Below, piece after piece: positions 46,872-56,468 of a stretch of DNA of 64,000 nt. The notes under the pieces were generated by a model, which was not told the origin of the DNA, searched no databases, and was given only the letters and a program-made list of their open reading frames with translations. Position 1 is the first letter of the stretch; each line of letters begins with the position of its first letter. Position numbers and translations under genes: made by a program. Source of the DNA: Pseudorhodobacter turbinis (GTDB taxonomy: Bacteria > Pseudomonadota > Alphaproteobacteria > Rhodobacterales > Rhodobacteraceae); assembly GCF_005234135.1 (NCBI RefSeq), contig NZ_CP039964.1, positions 1,741,001 through 1,805,000 on the forward strand. Reading direction: 5' to 3'.

Positions 46872-47129
46872 TGTGAACAGTCCTGTGGAAAATCATGATA
46901 TGTTCCACATGCCGCTTTTGTGGAGAAGCACGAGGAGCCCAATTGCTGTGGGCAATAAGGGCTTTTTGTCAAGCTTCCAAGGATCATATCCACATGTGTA
47001 CAGTCGCTCAAGGGGAGGGCGGACAAAGCTTGCAATCTGGCATGCTGTTGATAATTTTTTTTCATCCATACCGCATTAAGATTTTGTTTTTGCGCGATTA
47101 ACGAAGTCTTTAAATTAGTACGCACCAGG

Positions 47130-47138
47130 TTATGCACA
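47130..47138 (+). promoter_or_regulatory. DnaA box, exact TTATGCACA
   Basis: A 9-base match to TTATNCACA within the candidate origin, 10 bases from a second exact box in the opposite orientation. Confidence 0.8.
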
Positions 47139-47148
47139 GCGCCAAAGA

Positions 47149-47157
47149 TGTGGATAA
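47149..47157 (-). promoter_or_regulatory. DnaA box, exact TTATCCACA (reads TGTGGATAA on the plus strand)
   Basis: An exact 9-base match in the candidate origin, facing the box at 47130-47138. Confidence 0.8.
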
Positions 47158-47265
47158 GGACTAGGATAGACCAAGTAATCCTGTTATCCATAGGCCCATC
47201 ATAAACTACTATCTTTCTATAAATATCTTATATTTAAGAAGAGAGTGTTCAACGAAGGCCAAGGC

Positions 47266-47715
47266 ATGACCTCATTTTTCGCAGACATATACCTTTGGGT
47301 AAAAGCCCTGCATGTCATGGCGGTCATTTCATGGATGGCAGGGTTGTTCTATTTGCCCCGTCTGTTTGTCTATCACGCAGAACAGGTTGCGATTGGCGAA
47401 CCTACGGACAAACTGTTCCAGACAATGGAAATGAAGCTGCTGCGGTTGATTATGAACCCTTCCATGATTGTGACATGGATTGCGGGCCTAATCTTGGTTT
47501 TGACCCCAGGGATTGTCGATTGGACAAGTATCTGGCCCTGGACCAAGGCGCTGTCTGTGCTGGGGATGACATGGTTTCATATGTGGCTTTCCGTTCGGCG
47601 TAAGGCGTTTGAAGCTGGTCAGAATAATTTGGCAGGGCGGCGTTACCGGATGATGAACGAAGTACCCACTTTGTTGATGATCGTGATTGTTCTGTCAGTT
47701 ATCCTTAAATTCTGA
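47266..47715 (+). CDS. hemJ: Protoporphyrinogen IX oxidase HemJ family
   Basis: 149 residues, four membrane segments. HemJ hallmarks are visible: KALHVMAVISWMAGLFYLPR near residues 13-32 (conserved His and the AGLFYLPRLFVYH stretch) and KALSVLGMTWFHMWLS. HemJ converts protoporphyrinogen IX to protoporphyrin IX in heme synthesis. ATG 47266 is preceded by AAGGCCAAGGC; an in-frame GTG at 47245 is an alternative. It is the first gene on the right arm of the candidate origin. Confidence 0.92.
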   Translation: MTSFFADIYLWVKALHVMAVISWMAGLFYLPRLFVYHAEQVAIGEPTDKLFQTMEMKLLRLIMNPSMIVTWIAGLILVLTPGIVDWTSIWPWTKALSVLGMTWFHMWLSVRRKAFEAGQNNLAGRRYRMMNEVPTLLMIVIVLSVILKF

Positions 47716-47723
47716 AGGAAATA

Positions 47724-47752
47724 TTGACATATACGGGGCTTTGGTTTACCCA
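47724..47752 (+). promoter_or_regulatory. Possible promoter of rho
   Basis: A perfect TTGACA (47724-47729) is followed after 17 bases by the weak TACCCA (47747-47752), leaving a leader of about 90 bases before rho. The -10 element is poor, so this is tentative. Confidence 0.35.
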
Positions 47753-47847
47753 ATTCGCAGCAGGGCCATCCGGTCCGAAAAGCGATTCCCCATTTTTATG
47801 TTACAGGCGTGGTCCGTTACAGACTGTAGGCCAAGGATTTTACGAGC

Positions 47848-49146
47848 ATGAACGACGAAACCGTCATCACCGAAGATAATGTGCAGCGCCTCAATCTGGC
47901 TGATCTGAAGGCCAAGACTCCTGCTGATCTTTTGGCGATGGCAGAAGAATGGGATATTGAGAACGCGCCTTCGATGCGGAAAGGGGAGATGATGTTCTCC
48001 CTTTTGAAAGAGCATGCGGAAGAAGGCTGGGAAATCGGCGGTGACGGCGTATTGGAAGTGGTGCAGGATGGCTTCGGCTTTCTGCGGTCGCCTTCTGCGA
48101 ACTACTTGCCGGGCCCAGATGATATTTATGTCTCTCCCGATATGATCCGGCAGTTTTCACTGCGGACGGGTGACACAATTGAAGGCGTGATTGCGGCCCC
48201 GCGTGAGGCAGAGCGTTATTTTTCCATGACAAAAGTGACGCAGATCAACTTTGTTGACCCCGATCGTGCGCGCCATAAAGTTCACTTTGACAACCTGACG
48301 CCGCTGTACCCTGACGAGCGGCTTAAAATGGAAGTCGAAGACCCAACATTGAAGGATCGCTCAGCCCGGATTATTGATCTGGTATCGCCAATTGGTAAGG
48401 GGCAACGTGGCTTGATCGTGGCGCCTCCGCGGACGGGTAAAACGGTTTTGCTGCAGAATATTGCGCATTCCATCGCGACCAACCATCCAGAGTGCTATCT
48501 GATCGTTTTGCTGATCGATGAGCGGCCTGAAGAGGTGACGGATATGCAGCGGTCGGTGAAGGGTGAGGTTGTTTCCTCAACCTTTGATGAGCCTGCGACA
48601 CGGCACGTGGCTGTTGCCGAGATGGTGATTGAAAAAGCAAAGCGTTTGGTGGAGCATAAGCGGGATGTTGTAATCTTGCTTGATTCGATCACGCGGCTTG
48701 GGCGTGCTTTTAACACTGTGGTGCCATCGTCAGGCAAAGTTCTGACGGGTGGCGTTGATGCCAATGCGCTTCAACGGCCAAAGCGTTTCTTTGGTGCGGC
48801 TCGGAATATTGAAGAAGGCGGATCCTTGACGATCATCGCGACTGCTTTGATCGATACGGGTAGCCGCATGGATGAAGTTATCTTTGAAGAGTTCAAAGGG
48901 ACTGGTAACTCCGAGATTGTTCTTGATCGTAAGGTTGCGGATAAACGTGTGTTCCCAGCTATGGATATTCTGAAATCCGGGACGCGGAAAGAAGACCTGT
49001 TGGTTGATAAAATCGATTTGCAGAAAACCTATGTTCTGCGGCGCATTTTGAACCCGATGGGGACGACAGATGCGATTGAGTTCCTGATTTCCAAGTTGAA
49101 ACAGACCAAGTCCAATTCGGATTTCTTCGATTCCATGAATTCCTGA
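47848..49146 (+). CDS. rho: Transcription termination factor Rho
   Basis: 432 residues. The N-terminal helical domain starts [20 protein letters not shown], then an RNA-binding cold-shock-like domain ([14 protein letters not shown]), Walker [14 protein letters not shown] near residue 192, [11 protein letters not shown], and the [13 protein letters not shown] catalytic region. Rho is a hexameric RNA helicase. It is followed by mnmE after 24 bases. Confidence 0.98.
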   Translation: MNDETVITEDNVQRLNLADLKAKTPADLLAMAEEWDIENAPSMRKGEMMFSLLKEHAEEGWEIGGDGVLEVVQDGFGFLRSPSANYLPGPDDIYVSPDMIRQFSLRTGDTIEGVIAAPREAERYFSMTKVTQINFVDPDRARHKVHFDNLTPLYPDERLKMEVEDPTLKDRSARIIDLVSPIGKGQRGLIVAPPRTGKTVLLQNIAHSIATNHPECYLIVLLIDERPEEVTDMQRSVKGEVVSSTFDEPATRHVAVAEMVIEKAKRLVEHKRDVVILLDSITRLGRAFNTVVPSSGKVLTGGVDANALQRPKRFFGAARNIEEGGSLTIIATALIDTGSRMDEVIFEEFKGTGNSEIVLDRKVADKRVFPAMDILKSGTRKEDLLVDKIDLQKTYVLRRILNPMGTTDAIEFLISKLKQTKSNSDFFDSMNS

Positions 49147-49170
49147 CCCGCCCAAAGCTGGGGTTTTGCA

Positions 49171-50472
49171 ATGTTAGACACTATTTTTGCTCTTGCGACT
49201 GCGCAAGGGAAGGCCGGGGTATCCGTTGTTCGGATATCCGGGCCTAAATCGCATGCAGTCCTTGGGATGATGGCAACCGTTCCTGAGTTGCGCAAAGCGA
49301 GTGTGCGCAAGCTGTATTGGGATGGGGTGCTTTTAGACGAGGCACTTGTTATTGCATTTGGTGAAGGTGCCAGTTTTACGGGCGAAGAATCAGTAGAGCT
49401 TCACCTGCATGGAAGCTGTGCAGTTGTCAGCGCTGTTCTTAACGTTCTAATGTCAGTTCCAGGGCTGCGGTTGGCCGAAGCTGGTGAGTTCACGCGGCGC
49501 GCACTTGAAAATGGTATGCTAGACTTGACTCAGGTTGAGGGCTTGGCTGATCTTATTGATGCGGAGACTGAAGCGCAGAGAGTTCAATCTCTTCGGGTGT
49601 TATCAGGTGCGATAGGCAAAAAGGTTGACGGCTGGCGGAAAAAAATCATTCGGGCAGGGGCACTCTTAGAAGCCACAATCGATTTTGCGGATGAGGATGT
49701 TCCCGTCGATGTGATGCCTGAAGTTAAGGAACTTCTGTGTGAATTGATTTCTGATTTTAAAGCGGAAGTTGGTGGCGTGAAAATGGCTGAGCGGATCCGG
49801 GAAGGGTTCGAGGTTGCTATTGTCGGGCGCCCTAATGTTGGTAAATCTACCTTGCTGAACGCTCTTTCAGGCCGGAAAGCAGCATTAACATCCGAAATTG
49901 CCGGTACAACGCGTGATGTCATTGAAGTTCGCATGGATCTTGATGGGCTTGCTGTAACTTTTCTCGATACTGCTGGTATTCGAGAAACTGATGATCGGCT
50001 TGAGGCGATGGGTGTCACATTGGCAATAGAACGTGCTAATGCTGCGGACCTTAGGGTATTTTTGACTGAAAATGGTGAGAAAATTGAGGGCGTTGACTTT
50101 GCCCAAGGAGATATCATTGCCTTGGGAAAATTTGACAGCCTGGCTGGTGTTGTTGGTATTAAGTCGGATCACCGGATTTCGGGTGTCACTGGTGAAGGTA
50201 TTAGCGGTCTTTTAGAAGATATTTCCGATTTACTTAGGCAGCGGGTTTCTGGCGCTGGCTTGCTTACCCGAGAGCGCCATAGAATGGCGTTGCAAAATGG
50301 GCTTAGCTCATTACGTCTGGCCTATGATGAGGTTTTCAATAGTGTTCCAGTTGTAGAGTTTGCAGCCGATGAGTTAAGGTCAGCATCACAGCATCTTGAA
50401 CTTCTTTTAGGGGAAGTTGGTGTTGAAACGTTGCTTGGGGAGATTTTCTCGAGTTTTTGCATCGGAAAGTGA
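49171..50472 (+). CDS. mnmE: tRNA modification GTPase MnmE
   Basis: 433 residues. Domains: N-terminal folate-binding TrmE-N domain from [20 protein letters not shown], a helical domain, and an embedded GTPase with [15 protein letters not shown] near residue 218 and [12 protein letters not shown]. The C-terminal catalytic motif FCIGK keeps the essential cysteine. With MnmG it modifies wobble uridine 34 in tRNA. It is relatively AT-rich (a counted 60-base line at 49741 is 47% G+C). Confidence 0.97.
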   Translation: MLDTIFALATAQGKAGVSVVRISGPKSHAVLGMMATVPELRKASVRKLYWDGVLLDEALVIAFGEGASFTGEESVELHLHGSCAVVSAVLNVLMSVPGLRLAEAGEFTRRALENGMLDLTQVEGLADLIDAETEAQRVQSLRVLSGAIGKKVDGWRKKIIRAGALLEATIDFADEDVPVDVMPEVKELLCELISDFKAEVGGVKMAERIREGFEVAIVGRPNVGKSTLLNALSGRKAALTSEIAGTTRDVIEVRMDLDGLAVTFLDTAGIRETDDRLEAMGVTLAIERANAADLRVFLTENGEKIEGVDFAQGDIIALGKFDSLAGVVGIKSDHRISGVTGEGISGLLEDISDLLRQRVSGAGLLTRERHRMALQNGLSSLRLAYDEVFNSVPVVEFAADELRSASQHLELLLGEVGVETLLGEIFSSFCIGK

Positions 50473-50474
50473 GG

Positions 50475-52325
50475 ATGTTTCACGTGAAACAGTTTGACGT
50501 TATTGTTGTTGGCGGTGGACATGCTGGTTGTGAAGCTGCGGCTGTTTCCGCACGGATGGGTGCAAAAACTGCCCTGGTTACCCTGAGCAAATATTCGTTG
50601 GGGGTAATGTCCTGCAATCCAGCCATTGGCGGACTTGGAAAAGGTCATTTGGTTAGGGAGATAGACGCATTTGATGGGCTTATGGGGTGTGCAGCTGATG
50701 AAGCCGGAATCCACTATAGGCTTCTGAACCGTAGTAAGGGTCCTGCAGTTCAGGGACCGCGCGTTCAAACCGATCGCATGCTCTACCGTATGGCAATCCA
50801 GAGTCGGCTTGGAAAACAACAGGGGTTGGATATTATTGAAGGTGAAGTCATTGATTTCATTATTCAAGGTGAGAAAGTTTGTGGTGTTAAACTTGAAAGT
50901 GGCGATGACATCCTTTGCGACTCGGTTATCCTGACCGCTGGTACATTTCTTAATGGTGTGATTCACATTGGGAATGAGCAAAAATCTGGTGGGCGAGTTG
51001 GCGAAAAGCCGTCGGTGAAGCTGGCAAGCCGATTGGCTGAACTTCAATTAGAACGAGGGCGACTGAAAACAGGGACGCCACCACGCTTAGACGGCAAGAC
51101 GATCAATTGGGAGCGATTGGAAAAGCAGAAAGGGGATGAATCCCCAACTATGATGTCTTTTTTAGACGATCGACCTCTTGTTCCGCAGATTAGCTGCGGA
51201 ATAGCCGAAACAAATCTGCAAACGCATAGTATTATTGAAGACAACATCTCGTTATCGGCAATACATAGTGGTAATATTGAAGGGATAGGCCCGCGGTATT
51301 GTCCTTCGATTGAAGATAAGGTTGTTAGATTTTCTGATAAATCTTCGCATCAGATTTTTCTTGAGCCTGAAGGGTTAGAGGATTCAACAGTCTATCCAAA
51401 CGGTATTTCAACTTCTCTCCCATTGGATGTCCAGAAGAGGTTCGTAAATTCCATTGTTGGTTTGGAAGAGGCTAAGATCCTGCAACCGGGATATGCAATC
51501 GAGTATGATTTTTTTGATCCACGCTGTTTAACTGCCACGCTTTCACTTAAAACGATTCGTGGTTTGTATTTTGCAGGCCAAATTAATGGTACTACAGGAT
51601 ATGAGGAGGCTGCTGCGCAAGGACTTGTTGCTGGTCTGAATGCTGCTGCAAGTGCATTGGCGCGTGATGAGGTAATATTTAGCCGTTCTGAGAGCTACAT
51701 TGGGGTGATGATTGATGACTTGATCTCTAGAGGTGTTACGGAACCCTATCGGATGTTCACCTCTCGTGCAGAGTTTAGATTGATGCTAAGAGCGGATAAC
51801 GCGGATCAACGATTGACGCCAAAAGCAATAGGAATTGACTGCGTCTCTGACTCACGTAAGAAGGTCTTTGAGAAGAAAGTTGCAAGTTTGAACCTGTCTC
51901 GAAAACAACTGTCCGAGCTTTCATATACGCCAAATCAGCTAGCAGCTTCTGGGTTTAACGTTCGACTTGATGGTGCGCGGCGTTCTGCCTTTTCAGTTCT
52001 TTCACAATTAGCTGGATCCCCAGAAGAGATTGGGTCTCGTTTGCCGGGATTCCCCACGATTCCGAGCGGGGATCTTATCCAGTTGTGGCGTGAATCGCTT
52101 TACTCAAGCTATATAGAACGCCAGCGTCAGGAGGCTGGCGTTTTAAGTAGGGATGAAAACAAGAAAATTCCAGCTTCTTTCGATTATCAAAGCATAGCAG
52201 GGCTATCACTTGAACTTCGCGGGAAGCTGATGCGGTTTCAGCCAACTTCTATCGCTCATGCGAGTAAAATTGAAGGTATGACACCAGCGGCTTTGGTTCT
52301 CATTCTCTCGCGACTGAAACAGTAA
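50475..52325 (+). CDS. mnmG: tRNA uridine-5-carboxymethylaminomethyl synthase MnmG (GidA)
   Basis: 616 residues. The FAD motif [15 protein letters not shown] begins near residue 8; other signatures are [28 protein letters not shown] and [21 protein letters not shown]. It is the FAD partner of MnmE. The ATG chosen (50475) is two bases after mnmE and is part of the parS palindrome, so the first residues MFHVKQ are encoded by parS. An in-frame ATG at 50457 also exists. The gene is distinctly AT-rich. Confidence 0.96.
   Translation: MFHVKQFDVIVVGGGHAGCEAAAVSARMGAKTALVTLSKYSLGVMSCNPAIGGLGKGHLVREIDAFDGLMGCAADEAGIHYRLLNRSKGPAVQGPRVQTDRMLYRMAIQSRLGKQQGLDIIEGEVIDFIIQGEKVCGVKLESGDDILCDSVILTAGTFLNGVIHIGNEQKSGGRVGEKPSVKLASRLAELQLERGRLKTGTPPRLDGKTINWERLEKQKGDESPTMMSFLDDRPLVPQISCGIAETNLQTHSIIEDNISLSAIHSGNIEGIGPRYCPSIEDKVVRFSDKSSHQIFLEPEGLEDSTVYPNGISTSLPLDVQKRFVNSIVGLEEAKILQPGYAIEYDFFDPRCLTATLSLKTIRGLYFAGQINGTTGYEEAAAQGLVAGLNAAASALARDEVIFSRSESYIGVMIDDLISRGVTEPYRMFTSRAEFRLMLRADNADQRLTPKAIGIDCVSDSRKKVFEKKVASLNLSRKQLSELSYTPNQLAASGFNVRLDGARRSAFSVLSQLAGSPEEIGSRLPGFPTIPSGDLIQLWRESLYSSYIERQRQEAGVLSRDENKKIPASFDYQSIAGLSLELRGKLMRFQPTSIAHASKIEGMTPAALVLILSRLKQ
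50476..50491. other. parS: parS centromere site 1 (exact 16-bp palindrome)
   Basis: TGTTTCACGTGAAACA, a perfect match to the conserved parS sequence bound by ParB, inside the first codons of mnmG and about 3.3 kb from parB. Confidence 0.95.
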
Positions 52326-52353
52326 CGTGTAACTAAAGTTTGGTGATTTTGAT

Positions 52354-52959
52354 ATGCTGATCGGCGAAAATGTTTCACGTGAAACACAAAACAGATTAGA
52401 GATTTTTGTTGAACTGGTTCGAAAGTGGAACCCGGTGATAAATCTTGTTTCAAAAAGTACCTTGGATCAGATTTGGGACCGCCATATTGCTGATTCTGCT
52501 CAACTGTATGGCTTGGCTACTGGTAGTGCGCTGAAGTTTGTCGATGTAGGAAGCGGAGGTGGTTTTCCGGGAATAGTGCTTGCAATTCTTTCATCTGGCG
52601 AAAAAGCTGACCATGTGTTTCAACTCGTTGAGTCAGATCAAAGGAAAGCCACGTTTCTTAGAGAGGTTAGTAGGGTGTTGGCGCTTCCTGTTGAGGTGCA
52701 TTCAGTCAGAATAGAGGGATTACGAGTACAGAATGCGGACTTTTTAACGGCGCGCGCGCTTGCACCACTGGCAAAACTACTAAGCTTTGCTTCTCTTCAC
52801 CTGAAATCTACGGGAACTTGCCTTTTCCCAAAGGGTTCAAACTACAAAAGTGAATTGGTAGAGGCTCTGAAGATCTTCTCATTTGACTATGACCTGATAC
52901 CAAGTCAAACAGACACCACGGGAATGATCCTAAAAATTAGCGGATTAAAAAATGCCTAG
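52354..52959 (+). CDS. rsmG: 16S rRNA (guanine-527-N7) methyltransferase RsmG
   Basis: 201 residues. SAM-binding VDVGSGGGFPGIVLAI near residue 65, ISLVES-like QLVESDQRKATFLREVSR and the FLTARALAPLAKLL region. It methylates G527 of 16S rRNA. The second parS lies in codons 6-11 (NVSRET). It overlaps parA by 8 bases and is AT-rich. Confidence 0.96.
   Translation: MLIGENVSRETQNRLEIFVELVRKWNPVINLVSKSTLDQIWDRHIADSAQLYGLATGSALKFVDVGSGGGFPGIVLAILSSGEKADHVFQLVESDQRKATFLREVSRVLALPVEVHSVRIEGLRVQNADFLTARALAPLAKLLSFASLHLKSTGTCLFPKGSNYKSELVEALKIFSFDYDLIPSQTDTTGMILKISGLKNA
52371..52386. other. parS: parS centromere site 2 (exact 16-bp palindrome)
   Basis: TGTTTCACGTGAAACA again, exact, in the 5' end of rsmG, 1,895 bases from site 1. 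Confidence 0.95.
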
Positions 52960-53779
52960 GCATCTTGTTGAAAATGCACCACGTATAATTGCTTTGGCGA
53001 ACCAAAAAGGTGGGGTGGCAAAGACGACCACAACTATCAATTTAGCAGCTGGTTTGGTGGAGTTGGGTGCCAAAGTTCTGGTAATTGATCTCGACCCCCA
53101 AGGAAATGCGTCGACCGGCCTAGGTATTGAGGTGTCAGGCAGAACTCTTACGACCTATGATCTTATGGTTGGTGAGTTGCCGTTAGATGCTGTTATCCAG
53201 GAAACAACTACAAAAGGTATTCTGATTTGCCCTGCAAACTCTGATCTGTCCTCTGCGGATATGGAGCTTGTTTCGAATGAAAAACGAAGCTTTTTGCTAC
53301 ATGATGCGCTGCGCCAACCTGATATGGCATTGCTCGATATTGATTTTATCCTGATTGACTGCCCACCATCGCTTAGCCTTCTTACCATTAATGCGCTGGT
53401 GGCCTGCCATTCCGTTCTGATTCCGTTACAAAGCGAGTTTTTCGCATTGGAAGGCCTTTCTCAGCTCATGCTAACCATTCGTGAGGTCAGGCAAACTGCG
53501 AATAGCGACCTGCGGATTGAGGGTGTGCTGCTAACAATGTACGATAAACGGAATAATCTTTCGCAGTTGGTTGAGGCCGACGCCCGCGAAAATCTAGGGG
53601 AGCTCGTTTTCAAAAACATCATCCCTAGAAATGTAAGAATAAGCGAAGCGCCTTCATATGCATTGCCGGTTCTCTCGTATGACTCTGGGTCAAAGGGAGC
53701 TGAAGCATATCGTGCGCTATCCTTGGAAATTGCCAATAGATATGGCTTGCAGCAAAAAATACATGAGGCCACGGAATGA
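52952..53779 (+). CDS. parA: Chromosome-partitioning ATPase ParA
   Basis: 275 residues. The deviant Walker A KGGVAKTTTT is at residues 19-28, followed by VIDLDPQGNASTGLG and the FILIDCPPSLSLLTINAL Walker B region. ParA drives ParB-parS complexes apart after replication. It overlaps rsmG and parB (ATGA at 53776-53779). Confidence 0.97.
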   Translation: MPRHLVENAPRIIALANQKGGVAKTTTTINLAAGLVELGAKVLVIDLDPQGNASTGLGIEVSGRTLTTYDLMVGELPLDAVIQETTTKGILICPANSDLSSADMELVSNEKRSFLLHDALRQPDMALLDIDFILIDCPPSLSLLTINALVACHSVLIPLQSEFFALEGLSQLMLTIREVRQTANSDLRIEGVLLTMYDKRNNLSQLVEADARENLGELVFKNIIPRNVRISEAPSYALPVLSYDSGSKGAEAYRALSLEIANRYGLQQKIHEATE

Positions 53780-54687
53780 ATGATCGAAAGCCAGAGCGCC
53801 GCGGGTTGGGCCGTGGTTTGTCAGCTTTGATGGCGGATATAAATGTTTCAGTAGAGAATGAGACTTCAACATCTGGCGATAATCGATTTGCACATTTTGT
53901 TGCCGTTGAAAAACTGATCCCGAACCCCAATCAGCCACGCAGGGATTTTACACCTGAGGCGCTGGAAGATCTTGCATCGTCCATCCGTCAAAAGGGTGTC
54001 TTGCAGCCTCTTATCGTGCGTCCGATCGCAGGCACTGATACGTTTGAGATTGTCGCGGGGGAGCGTCGTTGGCGCGCCGCTCAGTTGGCGCAGGTTCATG
54101 AACTGCCGGCCGTTGTCCGGGACTTTAGCGACACCGAGGTCCTCGAGGTCGCCATTATCGAGAATATTCAGCGTGCTGACCTGAATGCGATCGAGGAGGC
54201 TGCGGGGTTCCGTCAATTGATGGATCGGTTTGGACATACGCAGGAAAAAATAGCTGAGGCCCTATCAAAAAGCCGAAGCCATGTTGCGAACCTTTTGCGG
54301 TTGCTGAACCTGCCAAGTGATGTTCAGGTTCATATTCGCGAGGGTCGGCTGTCAGCGGGTCATGCGCGGGCGCTAATTACAACAAAAGATCCATCCGAGC
54401 TTGCAAATACCATCATAGAAAAGGGTTTGTCTGTTCGCGAAACGGAAAAGCTGGCCCGTGATACCTCATCGACACCAGCCCGAACAAAGCAGTCTAAAGC
54501 GAATTCAAAGCCAGAAAAAGATGCGGACACGCGCGCTCTTGAGGCGGATCTTTCAGCAAATCTTCGGATGGGGGTTAGCATCAACCACGAGCCCGGTGGT
54601 GATAGCGGAACGCTGACAATCCGCTACAATACACTGGAAGACCTGGATAATCTTTGCCGCACCCTTTCTATGATGGATCGCGATTAA
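53776..54687 (+). CDS. parB: Chromosome-partitioning protein ParB
   Basis: 303 residues. The start is RGLGRGLSALMAD, then the CTP-binding N-domain with PNPNQPRRDFTPEALEDL, and GERRWRAAQLA near residue 95. The helix-turn-helix TQEKIAEALSKSRSHVANLLRLL follows near residue 155; a C-terminal dimerisation domain ends the protein. It binds the parS sites encoded in mnmG and rsmG. The stop lies 3 bases from that of the converging hemW. Confidence 0.97.
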   Translation: MNDRKPERRGLGRGLSALMADINVSVENETSTSGDNRFAHFVAVEKLIPNPNQPRRDFTPEALEDLASSIRQKGVLQPLIVRPIAGTDTFEIVAGERRWRAAQLAQVHELPAVVRDFSDTEVLEVAIIENIQRADLNAIEEAAGFRQLMDRFGHTQEKIAEALSKSRSHVANLLRLLNLPSDVQVHIREGRLSAGHARALITTKDPSELANTIIEKGLSVRETEKLARDTSSTPARTKQSKANSKPEKDADTRALEADLSANLRMGVSINHEPGGDSGTLTIRYNTLEDLDNLCRTLSMMDRD

Positions 54688-54690
54688 AGG

Positions 54691-55863
54691 TTACTGGGGC
54701 ATAAGATCTTCGATAACCGCGTTTAACAGTAACCGCCCTTTGGTCGTCGCGATCAGATGGCGGTTTTTTTGTTGTATCATCCCCAGATCTTGTAGGGTTT
54801 CAATTTTCTTTTCATCCAACGGAATGTGGCAAATTCGCTCATAGCGATCAAGATCTATGCCGACATCGCGCCGCAACCCCATCATCAGGTATTCGAGACC
54901 TTGTTCTTGCTCGGACAGTAAATCGTGCTTTTCCGATCCTTCGCCTTGTAAAACCCCGTTGAGCCAAAGGGCTGGATTCGATGCAGCCTCTGTTGCATAG
55001 CGATGGCCTGCAAGGGTTAGCCGTCCGTGTGCGCCGGGTCCAATCCCGGCATAGTCACCTGCGTTCCAATATATAGTATTGTGGCGCGATTCATGGCCAG
55101 ATCTAGCATAGTTAGAGACTTCATAAGATCCAAAGCCAGCAGCCTCGGTCAACTCTTGGGTCGCTAGATACATATCTGCCCCCAGATCATCATTAGGTAA
55201 CCCGCGTAACAACCCGCGCCTAAAGCGGTCTCCAAAAACCGTGCCATCTTCAATTGTGAGCTGGTAGAGCGATAGGTGATCCCCGGCCATGGCAATGGCT
55301 TCGGTTAACTCGGCCTGCCAATCTTTCAGGCTTTGATCTTGTCGTGCATAGATCAGATCAAAGCTAAAGCGATCAAATGTAGCCTTTGCGGTTTCGATGG
55401 CCGCCTTCGCTTCGGTCACAGAATGCATGCGCCCAAGCCGCCGCAAGTCAAAGTCATTCAGCGCTTGCACCCCGATTGAAACACGGTTCACACCGGCATC
55501 GCGATAGGCGCGAAATCTTCCGGCCTCGACAGAACTTGGGTTGGCCTCCATGGTGATTTCAATATCATTTGCGGGTTGCCACGTGCCACGCACCGTTTCA
55601 AGAATACTGGCAACCAGATCCGGATCCATTAGCGACGGTGTGCCGCCGCCAAAAAAAATGGATTGAAGTGTTCGGTCGGGGGTTTGTTGCCCAATCCTTT
55701 TGATCTCTGACAGGTATGCGGCTTTCCACTGATCCTGATCAATGGAGGAAGATACGTGACTGTTGAAGTCACAATACGGGCATTTGGATTGGCAAAACGG
55801 CCAGTGGATGTACAAGCCAAACCCACCGGCCTGCCAGTCTTCAACCGAAGAAAGCGGCTTCAC
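54691..55863 (-). CDS. hemW: HemW-family radical SAM heme chaperone
   Basis: 390 residues from a GTG start. The iron-sulfur motif CQSKCPYC (Cys24, 28, 31) follows LYIHWPF. A SIFFGGGTPSLM region and a HemN C-terminal domain come later. HemW was long annotated as oxygen-independent coproporphyrinogen oxidase but delivers heme. The start overlaps the rdgB stop, and the junction contains a near-parS palindrome. Confidence 0.93.
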   Translation of the reverse strand: MKPLSSVEDWQAGGFGLYIHWPFCQSKCPYCDFNSHVSSSIDQDQWKAAYLSEIKRIGQQTPDRTLQSIFFGGGTPSLMDPDLVASILETVRGTWQPANDIEITMEANPSSVEAGRFRAYRDAGVNRVSIGVQALNDFDLRRLGRMHSVTEAKAAIETAKATFDRFSFDLIYARQDQSLKDWQAELTEAIAMAGDHLSLYQLTIEDGTVFGDRFRRGLLRGLPNDDLGADMYLATQELTEAAGFGSYEVSNYARSGHESRHNTIYWNAGDYAGIGPGAHGRLTLAGHRYATEAASNPALWLNGVLQGEGSEKHDLLSEQEQGLEYLMMGLRRDVGIDLDRYERICHIPLDEKKIETLQDLGMIQQKNRHLIATTKGRLLLNAVIEDLMPQ

Positions 55864-55871
55864 GTGAAACA
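55856..55871. other. Degenerate parS-like site
   Basis: GGCTTCACGTGAAACA matches the parS consensus at 14 of 16 positions and keeps the central CACGTG and one full half-site. It straddles the hemW start and the rdgB stop, 1.2 kb past parB. Confidence 0.55.
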
Positions 55872-56468
55872 GCCAGAGACGAGCTTCTTGAACGCGTCTG
55901 CGCGATGGCTGATCTTATTCTTGGTTTCCGCCGGCATTTGCGCAAATGTAATATCATAACCTTTCGGCTGAAAGATCGGGTCGTATCCATGCCCAAGCTC
56001 ACCGCGTTTGGGCCAAACTACAGTGCCGGGCATAACCCCTTCAAACACTTCATCATGACCGTCGGGCCACGCCATTACCAGCGTGCAGCAAAACTGCGCA
56101 TGGCGAGGGTAGGGCGCACTGACGGCTTCAAGTTCATGCCAGGTCCGATCCATGGCAACGTGAAAATCGCGCCCGTTCGGGGTTTCCGCCCAATCGGCCG
56201 TATAGACACCGGGCGCGCCGCCAAGTGCATCGATGCAAATACCAGAGTCGTCAGCCAAGGTTACCAACCCCGACGCACGCGCCGCTGAATGTGCTTTGAT
56301 CCGCGCGTTTCCAACAAAGTTGTCTTCGGTTTCTTCAGGCTCCGGAAGACCAAGCGCACCTGCCGAGACAACCTCAATGTTGAACTGCTTCAGCAGATCG
56401 GCGATCTCTACAAGCTTGCCCGCGTTATGGGTGGCAACCAAAAGCTTCTGTTCCGTAAATTTCCGCAT
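55860..56468 (-). CDS. rdgB: Non-canonical purine NTP pyrophosphatase RdgB
   Basis: 202 residues. LLVATHNAGKLVEIADLL opens the fold, with TLADDSGICIDALGGAPGVYTADWA and the GYDPIFQPKGYDITFAQM region. It removes dITP and XTP from the nucleotide pool. ATG 56468 shares a base with the rph stop (TGATG); a GTG one codon earlier is possible. The last codons overlap hemW. Confidence 0.96.
   Translation of the reverse strand: MRKFTEQKLLVATHNAGKLVEIADLLKQFNIEVVSAGALGLPEPEETEDNFVGNARIKAHSAARASGLVTLADDSGICIDALGGAPGVYTADWAETPNGRDFHVAMDRTWHELEAVSAPYPRHAQFCCTLVMAWPDGHDEVFEGVMPGTVVWPKRGELGHGYDPIFQPKGYDITFAQMPAETKNKISHRADAFKKLVSGCFT

Larger units (their letters stand above)
46872..47265. other. oriC: Candidate chromosomal replication origin (oriC)
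   Basis: The only gene-free stretch over 300 bases in the window. It has seven 9-mers at or within one base of the DnaA box TTATNCACA on either strand: 46884, 46919, 46986, 47046, 47130 (exact), 47149 (exact, reverse) and 47184. It also has AT-rich runs at 47051-47063, 47073-47100 and 47203-47240, the last being a plausible unwinding element. It sits between maf and hemJ-rho, with parAB-parS a few kilobases away, which is the kind of place alphaproteobacterial origins occupy. No gene is seen in it. Origin function is inference. Confidence 0.75.

Noticed and set aside
47098..47113. CtrA site in the candidate origin (TTAA twice)
   Set aside because: The spacing is 8 bases instead of the 7 of TTAA-N7-TTAA, so it does not meet the consensus; left out of the features.
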